NCBI GenBank assembly: GCA_964370775.1
Contig: CAYJKT010000007.1
Span: 1 to 64,000, forward strand
Direction: 5' to 3'
DNA length: 64,000 nt
From: SIG603 sp964370775
GTDB lineage: Bacteria > Bacillota > Clostridia > Oscillospirales > Acutalibacteraceae
Position numbers and translations under genes: made by a program. Below the pieces are notes generated by a model. It ran no database searches. It was not told where the DNA came from and saw only the letters and a list, made by a program, of their open reading frames with translations. Shown here one piece after another: positions 36,827-45,651 of the stretch (positions within the stretch are counted from its first letter, which is position 1; each line of letters opens with the position of its first letter).

Positions 36827-37351
36827 ATGAAAACACCGAACTTAGAGAGCGAAAGAATTATATTAAGACCACTTAAAATAAATGATGCACAAGAAGTTTT
36901 TGAGAACTGGACAAACGACAGCGAAGTTGCGAAGTTTATGCGTTGGAGCGTGCATAAAGATATTAGCGACACGGTTGAATGGGTGAAAACAGAAGAAGAA
37001 AATGTAGACGGAGACAATTACAACTGGGGATTTGTGCTAAAATCTACTGGTAAAATCTTTGGTAGTGGTGGTTTTCACTACAAAAAAGAGCATGAAGTTT
37101 ACGAGTTAGGTTACAATATAATGAGAGACGAATGGGGGAAAGGCTTGACGACAGAAGCGTGTATCCCGATGCTAGAATTTGCAAAAAATGTGCTGAAAGT
37201 AAAAAAGATATTTTGTTGCCATGCAGTAGATAATTTAGGGTCAGAAAATATAATTAACAAGCTAGGTTTTATCTTTACAGGTAATGGAGAGTACTCAAGT
37301 TTTGATGGTGAGAGAACTTTCAAAACAAAGGACTATATTCTTGAATTCTGA
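36827..37351 (+). CDS. GNAT family N-acetyltransferase
   Basis: The start is ATG 36827 after AAGGAAG, giving 174 residues. The sequence is of the RimJ/RimL/SpeG-like GNAT type: N-terminal ESERIILRPLKINDAQEVF, central NWGFVLKSTGKIFGSGGF, the acetyl-CoA loop region YNIMRDEWGKGLTTEA near 99-114 and the C-terminal NLGSENIINKLGF. The substrate (protein N-terminus, antibiotic or small amine) cannot be told. Confidence 0.88.
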   Translation: MKTPNLESERIILRPLKINDAQEVFENWTNDSEVAKFMRWSVHKDISDTVEWVKTEEENVDGDNYNWGFVLKSTGKIFGSGGFHYKKEHEVYELGYNIMRDEWGKGLTTEACIPMLEFAKNVLKVKKIFCCHAVDNLGSENIINKLGFIFTGNGEYSSFDGERTFKTKDYILEF

Positions 37352-37437
37352 TTATATAAGCATAAATTTGTTTAAAAAGATAATTATATTTGGTCGTTAT
37401 AAATGAAAAATTGGTGAAATATTATAAGAATTGATAT

Positions 37438-37466
37438 TTGTATTTTGATGTAATTTATGTTATAAT
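37438..37466 (+). promoter_or_regulatory. Promoter for fakA
   Basis: TTGTAT (37438-37443), 17 bp, TATAAT (37461-37466), 40 bases before the TTG start. Confidence 0.5.
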
Positions 37467-37506
37467 AGTACCATTAATTTGTAAATTACAAAAAGGATGT
37501 GTTTTT

Positions 37507-39141
37507 TTGATAAACGGTTCAATGTTGAGAGATGCTATAATTTCAGCATCTAACAATATAGTAAATAATAAGAAAAATATAGATGACTTAAATATTTTCC
37601 CAGTGCCAGATGGCGACACTGGTACTAATATGTCTATGACTATAAGCGCTGCTGCAAGAGAACTTGAAAAATTTGAGGATAACTGCACTGTTAGCGAAGT
37701 TGCAAGTAAAGCTGCTTCTTGCATGTTAAGAGGAGCGAGAGGAAACTCAGGCGTTATTTTATCTATACTTTTTAGAGGTTTTGCTAATGGATTGCAAGAC
37801 AAAAACGAAGTTACAGGCGCTGATTTAGCTAACGCTTTATCAAATGGTGTTGAAGCTGCGTACAAATCTGTTATGAAACCTACAGAGGGAACAATTTTAA
37901 CAGTAGCTAGAGTTGCTTCTGAAGTAGCTGGAACTGCGTGCGAGATTAACAGCGACCCTATCTATGTATGGGGCGCAATATGCTCTGCTGCTGAACAAGC
38001 TTTGGCAGAGACACCAGAACTTCTACCAGTTTTGAAAAAAGCAAATGTTGTAGACGCTGGTGGTAAAGGCTTATGCGATATTTTTGAGGGCATGTTAACT
38101 ACTTTCAAATTAGGCGAAATAATTAGCATAGATGAGAATGTTCAGTCTGACATAAACACAGAGAATTTTGCGTCTGCTGTGGCTGAATATGACGGTGAAA
38201 TAACTTTTACTTATTGCACAGAGTTTATAGTTGAAAAAGAGAACGACAAAAATCCACTAGAGCTAAGAGCGTATTTAGAGACTATTGGCGACAGCGTTGT
38301 TGTGGTTGATGATGAAGAGATAATCAAAGTTCATGTTCACACTGAAGACCCTGGTAATGCGTTGCAAAGTGGACTTGCTTATGGTCAATTGTTGACAGTT
38401 AAGATAGAAAACATGAGAGAGCAACAAAAGAGCCTTAAAGGTAGCGCTACTACAAAATTGGCAGTAGTAGCACCAGAAGAAGAAATCGGCTTTGTATCTA
38501 TTGCAGCAGGTGACGGATTAAAAGAGCTTTTCACTGACTTAGGTTGTTCGCACGTTGTAAGTGGTGGTCAAACCATGAACCCAAGCACAGAGGACATTAT
38601 GGAAGCTGTTTTAGCTACTCCATGCAAAAAAGTTGTCGTGCTACCTAACAACAAAAATATTTTAATGGCGGCACAGCAAGCTGTTCCACTTGTAACAGAT
38701 AGAGAAGTTATTGTAATTCCAACAAAGACTATACCACAAGGTATTACGGCTCTTTTAACATTCGACCCAGATAGCGATGCTGAAACTAACGAGAAAAACA
38801 TGACTGAGGCGATAGAAAATGTTGGCACAGGACTTGTAACATTTGCAGCAAGAGACTCTGAGTTTGGTGGACACAAAATTAAAGAGGGCGAAGTTTTAGG
38901 TTTGGTTAACGGCAAAATGGATTATATAGAGAAAAATCCTGTTAATGCTTGCTTAAAAGTTACAAAAGACTTAGTTAATAAAAACACTAACTTTGTTACT
39001 TTAATTTATGGTGAAAACATTAGTGATGAAGAAGCTGAAAAGGCTTATGATTTAGTTAAGAAAAAACTTCCTAACCATATTGAGATTTCTGTGGTTAATG
39101 GTGGCCAACCTGTGTACTACTTCATTATTTCAGTTGAATAA
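37507..39141 (+). CDS. fakA: Fatty acid kinase-type DAK2 protein FakA (YloV)
   Basis: FakA is the ATP-binding subunit that phosphorylates fatty acids bound to FakB, for incorporation into phospholipid. I choose TTG 37507, about nine bases after AAAGGA: it gives the family N-terminus M-I-N-G followed by SMLRDAIISASNNI. The 544 residues have a DhaL/DAK2 nucleotide domain with FPVPDGDTGTNMSMT near 31-45 and GARGNSGVILS near 80-90, a central region, and a C-terminal FakB-docking domain ending GGQPVYYFIISVE. The asp23 gene often found upstream is absent here. recG follows, the usual order. Confidence 0.92.
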   Translation: MINGSMLRDAIISASNNIVNNKKNIDDLNIFPVPDGDTGTNMSMTISAAARELEKFEDNCTVSEVASKAASCMLRGARGNSGVILSILFRGFANGLQDKNEVTGADLANALSNGVEAAYKSVMKPTEGTILTVARVASEVAGTACEINSDPIYVWGAICSAAEQALAETPELLPVLKKANVVDAGGKGLCDIFEGMLTTFKLGEIISIDENVQSDINTENFASAVAEYDGEITFTYCTEFIVEKENDKNPLELRAYLETIGDSVVVVDDEEIIKVHVHTEDPGNALQSGLAYGQLLTVKIENMREQQKSLKGSATTKLAVVAPEEEIGFVSIAAGDGLKELFTDLGCSHVVSGGQTMNPSTEDIMEAVLATPCKKVVVLPNNKNILMAAQQAVPLVTDREVIVIPTKTIPQGITALLTFDPDSDAETNEKNMTEAIENVGTGLVTFAARDSEFGGHKIKEGEVLGLVNGKMDYIEKNPVNACLKVTKDLVNKNTNFVTLIYGENISDEEAEKAYDLVKKKLPNHIEISVVNGGQPVYYFIISVE

Positions 39142-39161
39142 TAAATATAATTAAACTAAGG

Positions 39162-39226
39162 GGCGACCCTGTGTGGATACGGATTTTCCGTTAAGTTCGC
39201 TTATTCATACAGGAGTTGCCTTTTTT
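39162..39226 (+). terminator. Long branched hairpin with T-run between fakA and recG
   Basis: GGCGAC and the next 12 bases (39162-39179) pair with 39202-39220 through 18 base pairs with one bulged A. Three G-U pairs are valid only in plus-strand RNA. The apex holds a second mini-hairpin, CGGA-TTT-TCCG (39180-39190), and six T residues follow the stem. It looks like a terminator or attenuator only 27 bases before the recG start, and is longer than other terminators here. Confidence 0.7.
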
Positions 39227-39252
39227 ATATCCTTTAGAGAAGTGGTGAAAAA

Positions 39253-41286
39253 ATGCGAGATTTTAAAGAATTTGATATTACATATTTGAATGGAGTAGGC
39301 CCTCAAAAAGCAAAACTGTTTAACAAACTTAATATATATAATTTGCATGACCTTTTGCATTTTTACCCAAGAACGTACGAGGATTGGACGATAACTAAGG
39401 ATATATGCGACCTTGAAATGGACGAAACTGCTGTGGTTAGGGCTATAGTGTTAAGTACTCCGTCAGAGCTTAGAATTTCTGGTGGTAGAGTTATTTACAG
39501 AACTATGGTGGCAGATGACACAGCTGACATGAAACTGACTTATTTTAATAACAAGTTTATTGTTAACTTGCTTAAAAGAGATGAAATGTATTATTTTAGG
39601 GGGAAAGTCAGTGGTAATCAGTTCAATAAAGAAATGCTTAACCCTGAATTTTTGCCAGAGAAAAAAATAGTACCGATGATGTCGGTGTATTCTTTAACAG
39701 CTGGAATGACATCAAAGCAAATATCAAAATGCGTTGCACAAGTGCTTACAATGTTACCTCAAACAATGTTTGACTGTATACCGACGGATATTAGACAAAA
39801 GTTTAGACTTTGTGATATTAATTATGCACTAAAAACTGTACATTTTCCTAAATCGGAAGAAGATTATGAGATTGCAAAAAGGCGATTGATATTTGAAGAA
39901 CTCTTTATTTTGCAAATTGGTATGCGAAAAATTAAAGACAAAAATAAAAGCTATACTTCATACACTTTGCAAAATGACTATAGTGACGAATTTCAAAAAC
40001 TGTTGCCTTTTGAGCTAACTGGCGCACAAAAAAGAGCTATCAAAGATTGTATAGAGGACATGCATAAAATTCACCCAATGAACCGACTTTTGCAAGGTGA
40101 TGTTGGTAGTGGTAAGACAGCTGTTGCAGCAGCTTTGTGCCATACTATCGTAAAAAATGGTATTCAATGTGCGTTAATGGCTCCAACAGAGATACTAGCG
40201 ACACAGCATTATAATTCTTTTAAAGATTTATTGGAACCAGTTGGAGTGAAAGTTGCATTATTAACTGGAACCCTAACAGCAAAGCAAAAAAGAGAGATTT
40301 ATGCTAAGTTAGAAATTGGTGAGATAGACTTAATTATTGGAACTCACGCACTAATAACAGATAAAGTTCAGTTCAAAAACTTAGGGCTTGTTATAACAGA
40401 TGAACAACACAGGTTTGGTGTAAAACAGAGGGCAGCACTGCACGATAAGGGAAATAATCCACACACTTTGGTTATGAGTGCAACGCCAATTCCTAGAACT
40501 TTGGCACTTATGGTGTATGGTGAGCTTGATGTAAGTGTTCTGAACGAACTACCACCAGGTAGGCAAGTGATAGAGACATATCACATAAGCACTGATAAAC
40601 GATTGAGAGCATTCAAGTACATTCAAAAGCACATAGACGAGGGCAGACAGGGGTATATTATTTGTCCACTTATCGAAGAAGGTGTGTCTGAACTTGCTAA
40701 CATAAACCAGTATTACGAATTTCTGATTAAGCATTTTAACCCTGCTGATATTGGAATTTTGCATGGTAAGATGAAAGCCAAAGACAAAGAGGATATAATG
40801 CAAAAGTTCAAAGAAAACGAGATTAAACTTTTGCTGTCTACCACAGTGGTTGAAGTTGGAGTGGACGTACCAAACGCAGTTATCATGCTTATAGAAAATT
40901 CCGAGATGTATGGTTTGTCTCAGTTACATCAGTTAAGAGGTCGTGTTGGTAGAGGTAAACACAAAAGCACTTGCATACTTGTGAGCGACGCAGTTAATGA
41001 AGAAGCCACACAGCGAATGGAGATTATGAAAAGCAGTGTTGACGGATTTAAAATTGCAGAAGCTGATTTAAAAATGAGGGGTCCAGGTGACTTTTTTGGC
41101 AAGAAACAACATGGTTTGCCTGATATGAAAATTGCAAACATTGCAAAGGACATGCATATTTTAAATCAAGCTAGGGAAGCCGCAGAAGAAGTGCTAGAGC
41201 GTGACCCATATTTGAGCGAAAGTGAAGAATTATTAAAAGAAGTTAAGTATTTATTTAAGATGAATAACGAAAATATGATATTATAA
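39253..41286 (+). CDS. recG: ATP-dependent DNA helicase RecG
   Basis: RecG remodels stalled forks and branched DNA. The 677 residues have the N-terminal wedge/OB domain (about 50-150), then helicase domains with Walker A GDVGSGKTAVA near 279-289, the DEQH box ITDEQHRFG near 380-388, SATPIPRTLAL near 408-418 and motif VI QLRGRVGRG near 559-567. A GTGGTG element precedes the ATG. Confidence 0.96.
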   Translation: MRDFKEFDITYLNGVGPQKAKLFNKLNIYNLHDLLHFYPRTYEDWTITKDICDLEMDETAVVRAIVLSTPSELRISGGRVIYRTMVADDTADMKLTYFNNKFIVNLLKRDEMYYFRGKVSGNQFNKEMLNPEFLPEKKIVPMMSVYSLTAGMTSKQISKCVAQVLTMLPQTMFDCIPTDIRQKFRLCDINYALKTVHFPKSEEDYEIAKRRLIFEELFILQIGMRKIKDKNKSYTSYTLQNDYSDEFQKLLPFELTGAQKRAIKDCIEDMHKIHPMNRLLQGDVGSGKTAVAAALCHTIVKNGIQCALMAPTEILATQHYNSFKDLLEPVGVKVALLTGTLTAKQKREIYAKLEIGEIDLIIGTHALITDKVQFKNLGLVITDEQHRFGVKQRAALHDKGNNPHTLVMSATPIPRTLALMVYGELDVSVLNELPPGRQVIETYHISTDKRLRAFKYIQKHIDEGRQGYIICPLIEEGVSELANINQYYEFLIKHFNPADIGILHGKMKAKDKEDIMQKFKENEIKLLLSTTVVEVGVDVPNAVIMLIENSEMYGLSQLHQLRGRVGRGKHKSTCILVSDAVNEEATQRMEIMKSSVDGFKIAEADLKMRGPGDFFGKKQHGLPDMKIANIAKDMHILNQAREAAEEVLERDPYLSESEELLKEVKYLFKMNNENMIL

Positions 41287-41298
41287 AAGGGGAAAACT

Positions 41299-41712
41299 AT
41301 GTTTGAGATTAAATTTCACGATAAAAGCGAAGTAGATGAGAGTACTTTGAAATTTGTTGTTATTGTGGCAAAATACGAGGGTAAATTGGTATATTGCAGA
41401 CACAAAGAGAGAACAACTTACGAGATAGCAGGAGGGCATATCGAAGAGGGCGAAACTGCTTTAGAAGCTGCAAAAAGAGAACTTTTTGAGGAAACTGGTG
41501 CAATAGATTTTGATATAGACTTTGTTAGTGATTACAGCTATAATGAGTACGGCAGTTTGTATTATGCAGAGATAAAAGAGTTAGAACAAATACCTGAGTA
41601 CTCTGAAATAGCAGAAATCGTACTAGTAGATACACCATTAGACAGCTTAACCTACCCACATATTCAACCATTTTTGCTTGAAAAAGTTAACACTTGGTTG
41701 GAAAATAGATAA
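41299..41712 (+). CDS. NUDIX hydrolase
   Basis: The 137-residue protein holds a complete Nudix box, beginning GGHIEEGETALEAA and ending RELFEETG, near 45-67. It should hydrolyse a nucleoside diphosphate linked to another moiety. The fold region before the box (VVIVAKYEGKLVYCRHKERTTYE) resembles MutT/8-oxo-dGTP-like members, but no substrate can be assigned. It is 12 bp after recG and likely the last gene of that unit. Confidence 0.88.
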   Translation: MFEIKFHDKSEVDESTLKFVVIVAKYEGKLVYCRHKERTTYEIAGGHIEEGETALEAAKRELFEETGAIDFDIDFVSDYSYNEYGSLYYAEIKELEQIPEYSEIAEIVLVDTPLDSLTYPHIQPFLLEKVNTWLENR

Positions 41713-41719
41713 AAAATAT

Positions 41720-41794
41720 AGTGGCTGATGTCATTTTAGTATTGAAACTTTGCATTTAGTGCAAACTGTCAAACTAATGTGAACATCAGCCACT
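41720..41794. terminator. 75-nt imperfect inverted repeat between convergent genes
   Basis: AGTGGCTGATGT at the left end (41720-41731) matches ACATCAGCCACT at the right end (41783-41794). Pairing continues inward with small interruptions to a 5-nt loop near 41755, about 33 pairs in all. It lies in the gap between the NUDIX gene and the convergent arsenate reductase. T-rich sequence follows on the minus side and GTTTATTT on the plus side, so it is probably a bidirectional terminator. Confidence 0.6.
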
Positions 41795-41800
41795 GTTTAT

Positions 41801-42454
41801 TTATCTTAACTTTTCTTTTAATTTAAGAACTTTATCGTGAATTTCTTTTATAATGATTTTAAACTCATCGTCATTTTTGCCACTTGGGTCGTCTAGTCCC
41901 CAGTTTTCTGCATATTGAGACGGAACGTTAGGACAGCTAACATTACAGCCCATAAAGATAACCACATCAGGGTCTGGAATATCATTAACAGTCTTGTTGA
42001 ACTGAGTAGCCTCCATGTCTATGTCGTAAATCTCTTTGATTAATCTAACAGCGTCTTGGTTGATTTGAGACTTAATCTCTGTACCGGCAGAGTAGCTGTC
42101 GAAAACATCAGAAGCAAGCATTTTTCCCAGAGCTTCTGCCATTTGGCTTCGACATGAATTATGATTACATACAAAAGCTACTTTTGGTTTTCCCTTACAT
42201 TCAATCTCAGGTTTAAAGCTTTCAAAATCATAATCAATATCTGTATTGCCATCATCACCAAAGTAATGAATAGCACCTACTGGACATTTTCTCTCACACC
42301 CATGACATCCGTGAACACAACCGTTGCCATAAACAACTTTTGGTTGGTCAGTTTCTTCATTTGGTTTATACACTCCGTGTTTGCACATATCGTTGCAAAC
42401 CATGCAACCTACACATTTATCGTAATCAATTACAGGATACCAACCTTTACTCAT
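41801..42454 (-). CDS. Ferredoxin-arsenate reductase fusion (2x[4Fe-4S] + LMW-PTP-type ArsC)
   Basis: The 217-residue product fuses two domains. Residues 1-70 form a two-cluster ferredoxin: CVGCMVCNDMC (C14, C17, C20, C24) and a second C-x3-C-x2-C-x3-C-P set (CVHGCHGCERKCP). Residues 90-217 are a low-molecular-weight phosphatase-type arsenate reductase with P-loop CNHNSCRSQ (C-x5-R) near 97-105 and the redox pair in MGCNVSCPNVP near 176-186, then WGLDDPSG. ArsC normally draws electrons from thioredoxin; a tethered ferredoxin suggests direct reduction. The start follows AAGGAG and overlaps the acr3 stop by four bases. Last gene of the ars operon. Confidence 0.88.
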   Translation of the reverse strand: MSKGWYPVIDYDKCVGCMVCNDMCKHGVYKPNEETDQPKVVYGNGCVHGCHGCERKCPVGAIHYFGDDGNTDIDYDFESFKPEIECKGKPKVAFVCNHNSCRSQMAEALGKMLASDVFDSYSAGTEIKSQINQDAVRLIKEIYDIDMEATQFNKTVNDIPDPDVVIFMGCNVSCPNVPSQYAENWGLDDPSGKNDDEFKIIIKEIHDKVLKLKEKLR

Positions 42455-43515
42455 CTTACTATCTCCTTACTATTTTTAAACCAGTGGCGTGTATTATTTG
42501 CCACCTTTACTAGCATTAACATAACTGGTACTTCAACAAGTACACCTACTATTGTAGCCAAAGCTACTGGGCTTTCTGTTCCAAACAATGCAATCGCAAC
42601 TGCAACTGAAAGCTCAAAGAAGTTTGATGCACCAATCATACCAGCAGGTGCTGCTATCTCATGTGGTAATTTTAACACTTTTGATGCAATGTATGCAATA
42701 AAGAAAATTAAAACAGTTTGTAAAATTAATGGAACAGCGATTAAAACAATGTGTAGTGGGTTATCTAAAATAACATCGCCTTGGAAAGAGAAGATAAGTG
42801 TTAAAGTTAATAATAGACCGATAATTGTTACATTGCTAAATTTAGGTATAAACTTTGTCTCGAAATACTCTTTGCCTTTGTTTTTTGTTATAACAGTTCT
42901 TGTGATAATTCCACCTAGTAATGGGATTACTACAAACAGGACAACTGATAAAATTAGTGTATCCCACGGAACCTCAACGCCAGTTACACCAAGTAAAAAT
43001 GCTACGATAGGTGTGAATGCTAATAAGATGATTAAGTCGTTTGTAGCAACTTGAACAACAGTGTATGCTGGGTTACCTTTTGTAAGGTGGCTCCACACAA
43101 AAACCATAGCAGTACAAGGAGCAGCGCCAAGCAATACAGCGCCAGCTAAATAATCACTTGCTAAATCAGATGTTATAAAATCTGCAAAAACTACGTTGAA
43201 GAAAAACCATGCTATACCAAACATTGTGAAAGGCTTGATAAGCCAGTTTGTTACCCAAGTTATAAATAGACCTTTCGGGTTTCTTCCAACATTTTTAACG
43301 CTTTGGAAATCAACTTTCATCATCATAGGGTATATCATTAGCCATATTAAAATAGCGATTGGTATGGACACATTTGCGTATTCAAACTTGCCTAAAAATT
43401 CTGGTATAGCTGGTAAAAAGTTACCGATTAACACACCAGTTACCATGCATATAGCTACCCAAATTGTTAAATATCTTTCAAAAAAGCTAATTCCGCTTGC
43501 TTTTTGCTTACTCAT
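42451..43515 (-). CDS. acr3: ACR3-family arsenite efflux permease
   Basis: Acr3 exports arsenite (some also antimonite) using the proton gradient. ATG 43515, after AAGGAG, gives 354 residues with about ten membrane helices. Family features visible are the N-terminal FFERYLTIWV, IWLMIYPMMMKVDF, LGAAPCTAMVFVWSHLTKGN with the conserved cysteine of the translocation site, and the late ASNFFELSVAVAIALFG with its conserved glutamate. The gene follows the small thioredoxin by 27 bp and overlaps the ferredoxin-ArsC gene by four bases. Confidence 0.95.
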   Translation of the reverse strand: MSKQKASGISFFERYLTIWVAICMVTGVLIGNFLPAIPEFLGKFEYANVSIPIAILIWLMIYPMMMKVDFQSVKNVGRNPKGLFITWVTNWLIKPFTMFGIAWFFFNVVFADFITSDLASDYLAGAVLLGAAPCTAMVFVWSHLTKGNPAYTVVQVATNDLIILLAFTPIVAFLLGVTGVEVPWDTLILSVVLFVVIPLLGGIITRTVITKNKGKEYFETKFIPKFSNVTIIGLLLTLTLIFSFQGDVILDNPLHIVLIAVPLILQTVLIFFIAYIASKVLKLPHEIAAPAGMIGASNFFELSVAVAIALFGTESPVALATIVGVLVEVPVMLMLVKVANNTRHWFKNSKEIVR

Positions 43516-43542
43516 AAGTACTCCTTTTTTCACTGGTTTAAA

Positions 43543-43878
43543 TTAAAATCCTGCTTTTTGTAGTAGAGCTTTTGCTTCATCTACTTTTACCAACTTGCCC
43601 ATTGCAACCACTTTGCTGTCGATTACAACTGCTGGAGTTGACATAACTCCGTATTTTGCGATTTGTGGCATGTCGCCAATGTTCACAACTTCTTCTGTAA
43701 TGCCTAAATCAGCAGCTGCTGTTTTTACATTTTCAAATGTTTCTGAACTTTTTGCACAGCAAGCACCTAAAACGATAATTCTTGCTTTCTCAATATCAGC
43801 GATAGTGCATTGACCACCACAACTGCAAGTACCTGTAACTTTTTCCTCTTTTTTCTTACCAAATCCGAATAATGCCAT
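43543..43878 (-). CDS. Small thioredoxin-fold protein (TM0996/MTH895-like), variant active site
   Basis: The 111 residues contain a C-terminal thioredoxin fold of the redox-active-disulfide type that often accompanies ArsR and DUF318 permeases. The active-site loop reads VLGACCAKSSETFENV: compared with the usual G-x-C-x-x-C, the second cysteine is replaced by serine while an extra cysteine precedes the first. The cis-proline segment MSTPAVVIDSKVV is intact. An extra N-terminal stretch holds three cysteines (TCSCGGQC, about 17-24) that could supply the resolving thiol or bind metal. It lies between ccdA and acr3. Confidence 0.82.
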   Translation of the reverse strand: MALFGFGKKKEEKVTGTCSCGGQCTIADIEKARIIVLGACCAKSSETFENVKTAAADLGITEEVVNIGDMPQIAKYGVMSTPAVVIDSKVVAMGKLVKVDEAKALLQKAGF

Positions 43879-43904
43879 AATAAAATCCTCCTAAAAAATT
43901 ATAA

Positions 43905-44597
43905 TTAAAATGCTAAATAAAACATGTAAAAACCTATAATAGCCATTGCAAAGCCCATTATGATTTTTAATATATTGCTAAGTTTGCCGTACTTCTCGCT
44001 TTTTGATAATTTCTCAACAAAGCCTACGGAAGTACCACAAATTACTGCCAAAATTCCATGACCTATAGAGTAAAGTAAAAGTAAAACTATACCCCAGATA
44101 AAGTTTCCACTGCCAGCTACAACTGCAAGTAATGCAATTAGTACTGGTGTTGAACAAGGTGAGGAGAAAACTCCTCCGAGTATACCTGCGATTAAAGCAC
44201 CGAGATACCCTTTTTTTGTGTTTTTTGATAACAAGTAGCTAGATGGTATAATCTCATATATTCCCCAAGTTTGTAACGCCATTAATAGCATTAACAAGCC
44301 TAGAATTACATACCACCAAGTGGCTTGTGTGCCAATTAAACTGCCTGCCATAGTAGCGATAACACCGAGTGTGGTGAAAGTAATCGCCGAGCCTACAGCG
44401 AAGGTTAAAGATAACCTAAAAGCTCTTTTAGTGTCTTTGCCTCCAGTGCCTCCAACATAACCCACGATTAGTGGTACGCTGGATAACGCACACGGAGTGA
44501 AAGAGGATAACACACCAGCAAGTAGTGCCAAGATAGGCGCTAGCCAAGTGCTCTCTGTTATTAAAGAAGAAATCGATTGCAGTATATTATCAATCAT
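43905..44597 (-). CDS. ccdA: CcdA/DsbD-type transmembrane thiol transporter
   Basis: CcdA passes reducing equivalents from cytosolic thioredoxin across the membrane. The 230-residue protein has six hydrophobic helices and the two conserved cysteine motifs, FTPCALSSVPLIVGY near 33-47 and SSPCSTPVLIALL near 143-155. No extracytoplasmic thioredoxin domain is attached. In this operon it sits between an ArsP-like permease and a small thioredoxin, suggesting thiol redox exchange tied to metalloid handling rather than cytochrome c maturation; no cytochrome genes are nearby. Confidence 0.9.
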   Translation of the reverse strand: MIDNILQSISSLITESTWLAPILALLAGVLSSFTPCALSSVPLIVGYVGGTGGKDTKRAFRLSLTFAVGSAITFTTLGVIATMAGSLIGTQATWWYVILGLLMLLMALQTWGIYEIIPSSYLLSKNTKKGYLGALIAGILGGVFSSPCSTPVLIALLAVVAGSGNFIWGIVLLLLYSIGHGILAVICGTSVGFVEKLSKSEKYGKLSNILKIIMGFAMAIIGFYMFYLAF

Positions 44598-44608
44598 AGA
44601 TTATCTCC

Positions 44609-45622
44609 TTACACTATAAATTGTTGAAGTACATTAAATAAGTAACCTACCAAGATAATACCCACTGAACATATTGCGATGAACGCACCTAATAATTTAG
44701 GCTTAACTGCTTTTCTAAGCATGATTAGTGATGGTAGGCTAAGTGTTGTAACAGCCATCATAAATGATAAAATTGTACCAAGTTGAGCACCTTTTGTTAG
44801 TAGTGCTTCTGCAACTGGAATAGTGCCAAAAATGTCTGCGTACATTGGAATACCGACAAGTGTTGCTAAAAATACACCAAATGGATTGTTGCTTCCTAAA
44901 ACAGTCTCAATAATATCTTGTGGTATCCAGTTGTGTATAACTGCGCCGATACCAACGCCTACTAAAATGTATGGTAAAACTTTTTTGAAAGTAGATACTA
45001 CTTGCTCTTTTGCAAAAATTACACGGTCTTTTTTTGTAAGCTCTGGGGATTCAATATCCACGCTACCAGCAGTCAAAACAAAGCTTTCAACGTGTTTCTC
45101 CATACCTAGTTTGTCTAGAATTGTTCCACCTATTACTGCTATTAACAAACCTACAACAACATAAACCACAGCAACTTTATAGCCGAATATACTCATTAAA
45201 AGTACAAGGCTTGCTAAGTCAACCATAGGGGAGGAGATTAAAAAGCTGAATGTAACGCCAACAGGCAAACCAGCGCTTGTGAAACCCATGAACAACGGGA
45301 TAGATGAGCATGAACAGAACGGTGTAACAGTTCCTAAAAGTGCAGAAACGATATTTGCCCATATTCCTTTAAATCTGCTTAAAATCTTTTTGCTTCTCTC
45401 TGGTGGGAAAAAGCTTTGAATGTATGATATAATAAAAATTAGTGAACACAGAAGAACTACAATTTTAATTACATCATAAATAAAGAACTGAACACTACCT
45501 CCAATTCTTGTTGTAATGTCTAATCCGAAAAATCCTAAAATATTTCCGATTAAATCATTAAGCCAGTGCATACCAAGTATTTGGTTTTGGAAAAAATCCC
45601 AGATATTAGATAATACTTCCAT
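44609..45622 (-). CDS. DUF318/ArsP-family permease
   Basis: This 337-residue polytopic protein belongs to the PF03773 permease family, which includes ArsP, an exporter of trivalent organoarsenicals. The signature TPFCSCSSIPLFMGF near 99-113 holds the cysteine pair seen across the family, followed by LPVGVTFSFLISSPMVDLAS. About eight to ten helices are visible. It is the first gene after the palindromic operator at 45652-45678 and 12 bp before ccdA. Substrate assignment to methylated or other arsenicals is inference from family and operon. Confidence 0.88.
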   Translation of the reverse strand: MEVLSNIWDFFQNQILGMHWLNDLIGNILGFFGLDITTRIGGSVQFFIYDVIKIVVLLCSLIFIISYIQSFFPPERSKKILSRFKGIWANIVSALLGTVTPFCSCSSIPLFMGFTSAGLPVGVTFSFLISSPMVDLASLVLLMSIFGYKVAVVYVVVGLLIAVIGGTILDKLGMEKHVESFVLTAGSVDIESPELTKKDRVIFAKEQVVSTFKKVLPYILVGVGIGAVIHNWIPQDIIETVLGSNNPFGVFLATLVGIPMYADIFGTIPVAEALLTKGAQLGTILSFMMAVTTLSLPSLIMLRKAVKPKLLGAFIAICSVGIILVGYLFNVLQQFIV

Positions 45623-45651
45623 AAAACAATGCCTTTCTAAAATATATTTAC

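Noticed and set aside
42161..43054. 297-codon open frame antisense to the arsenate reductase and acr3 genes
   Set aside because: It runs opposite two clearly conserved genes, is rich in T/I/N as expected from antisense of a membrane protein, and has no ribosome site.
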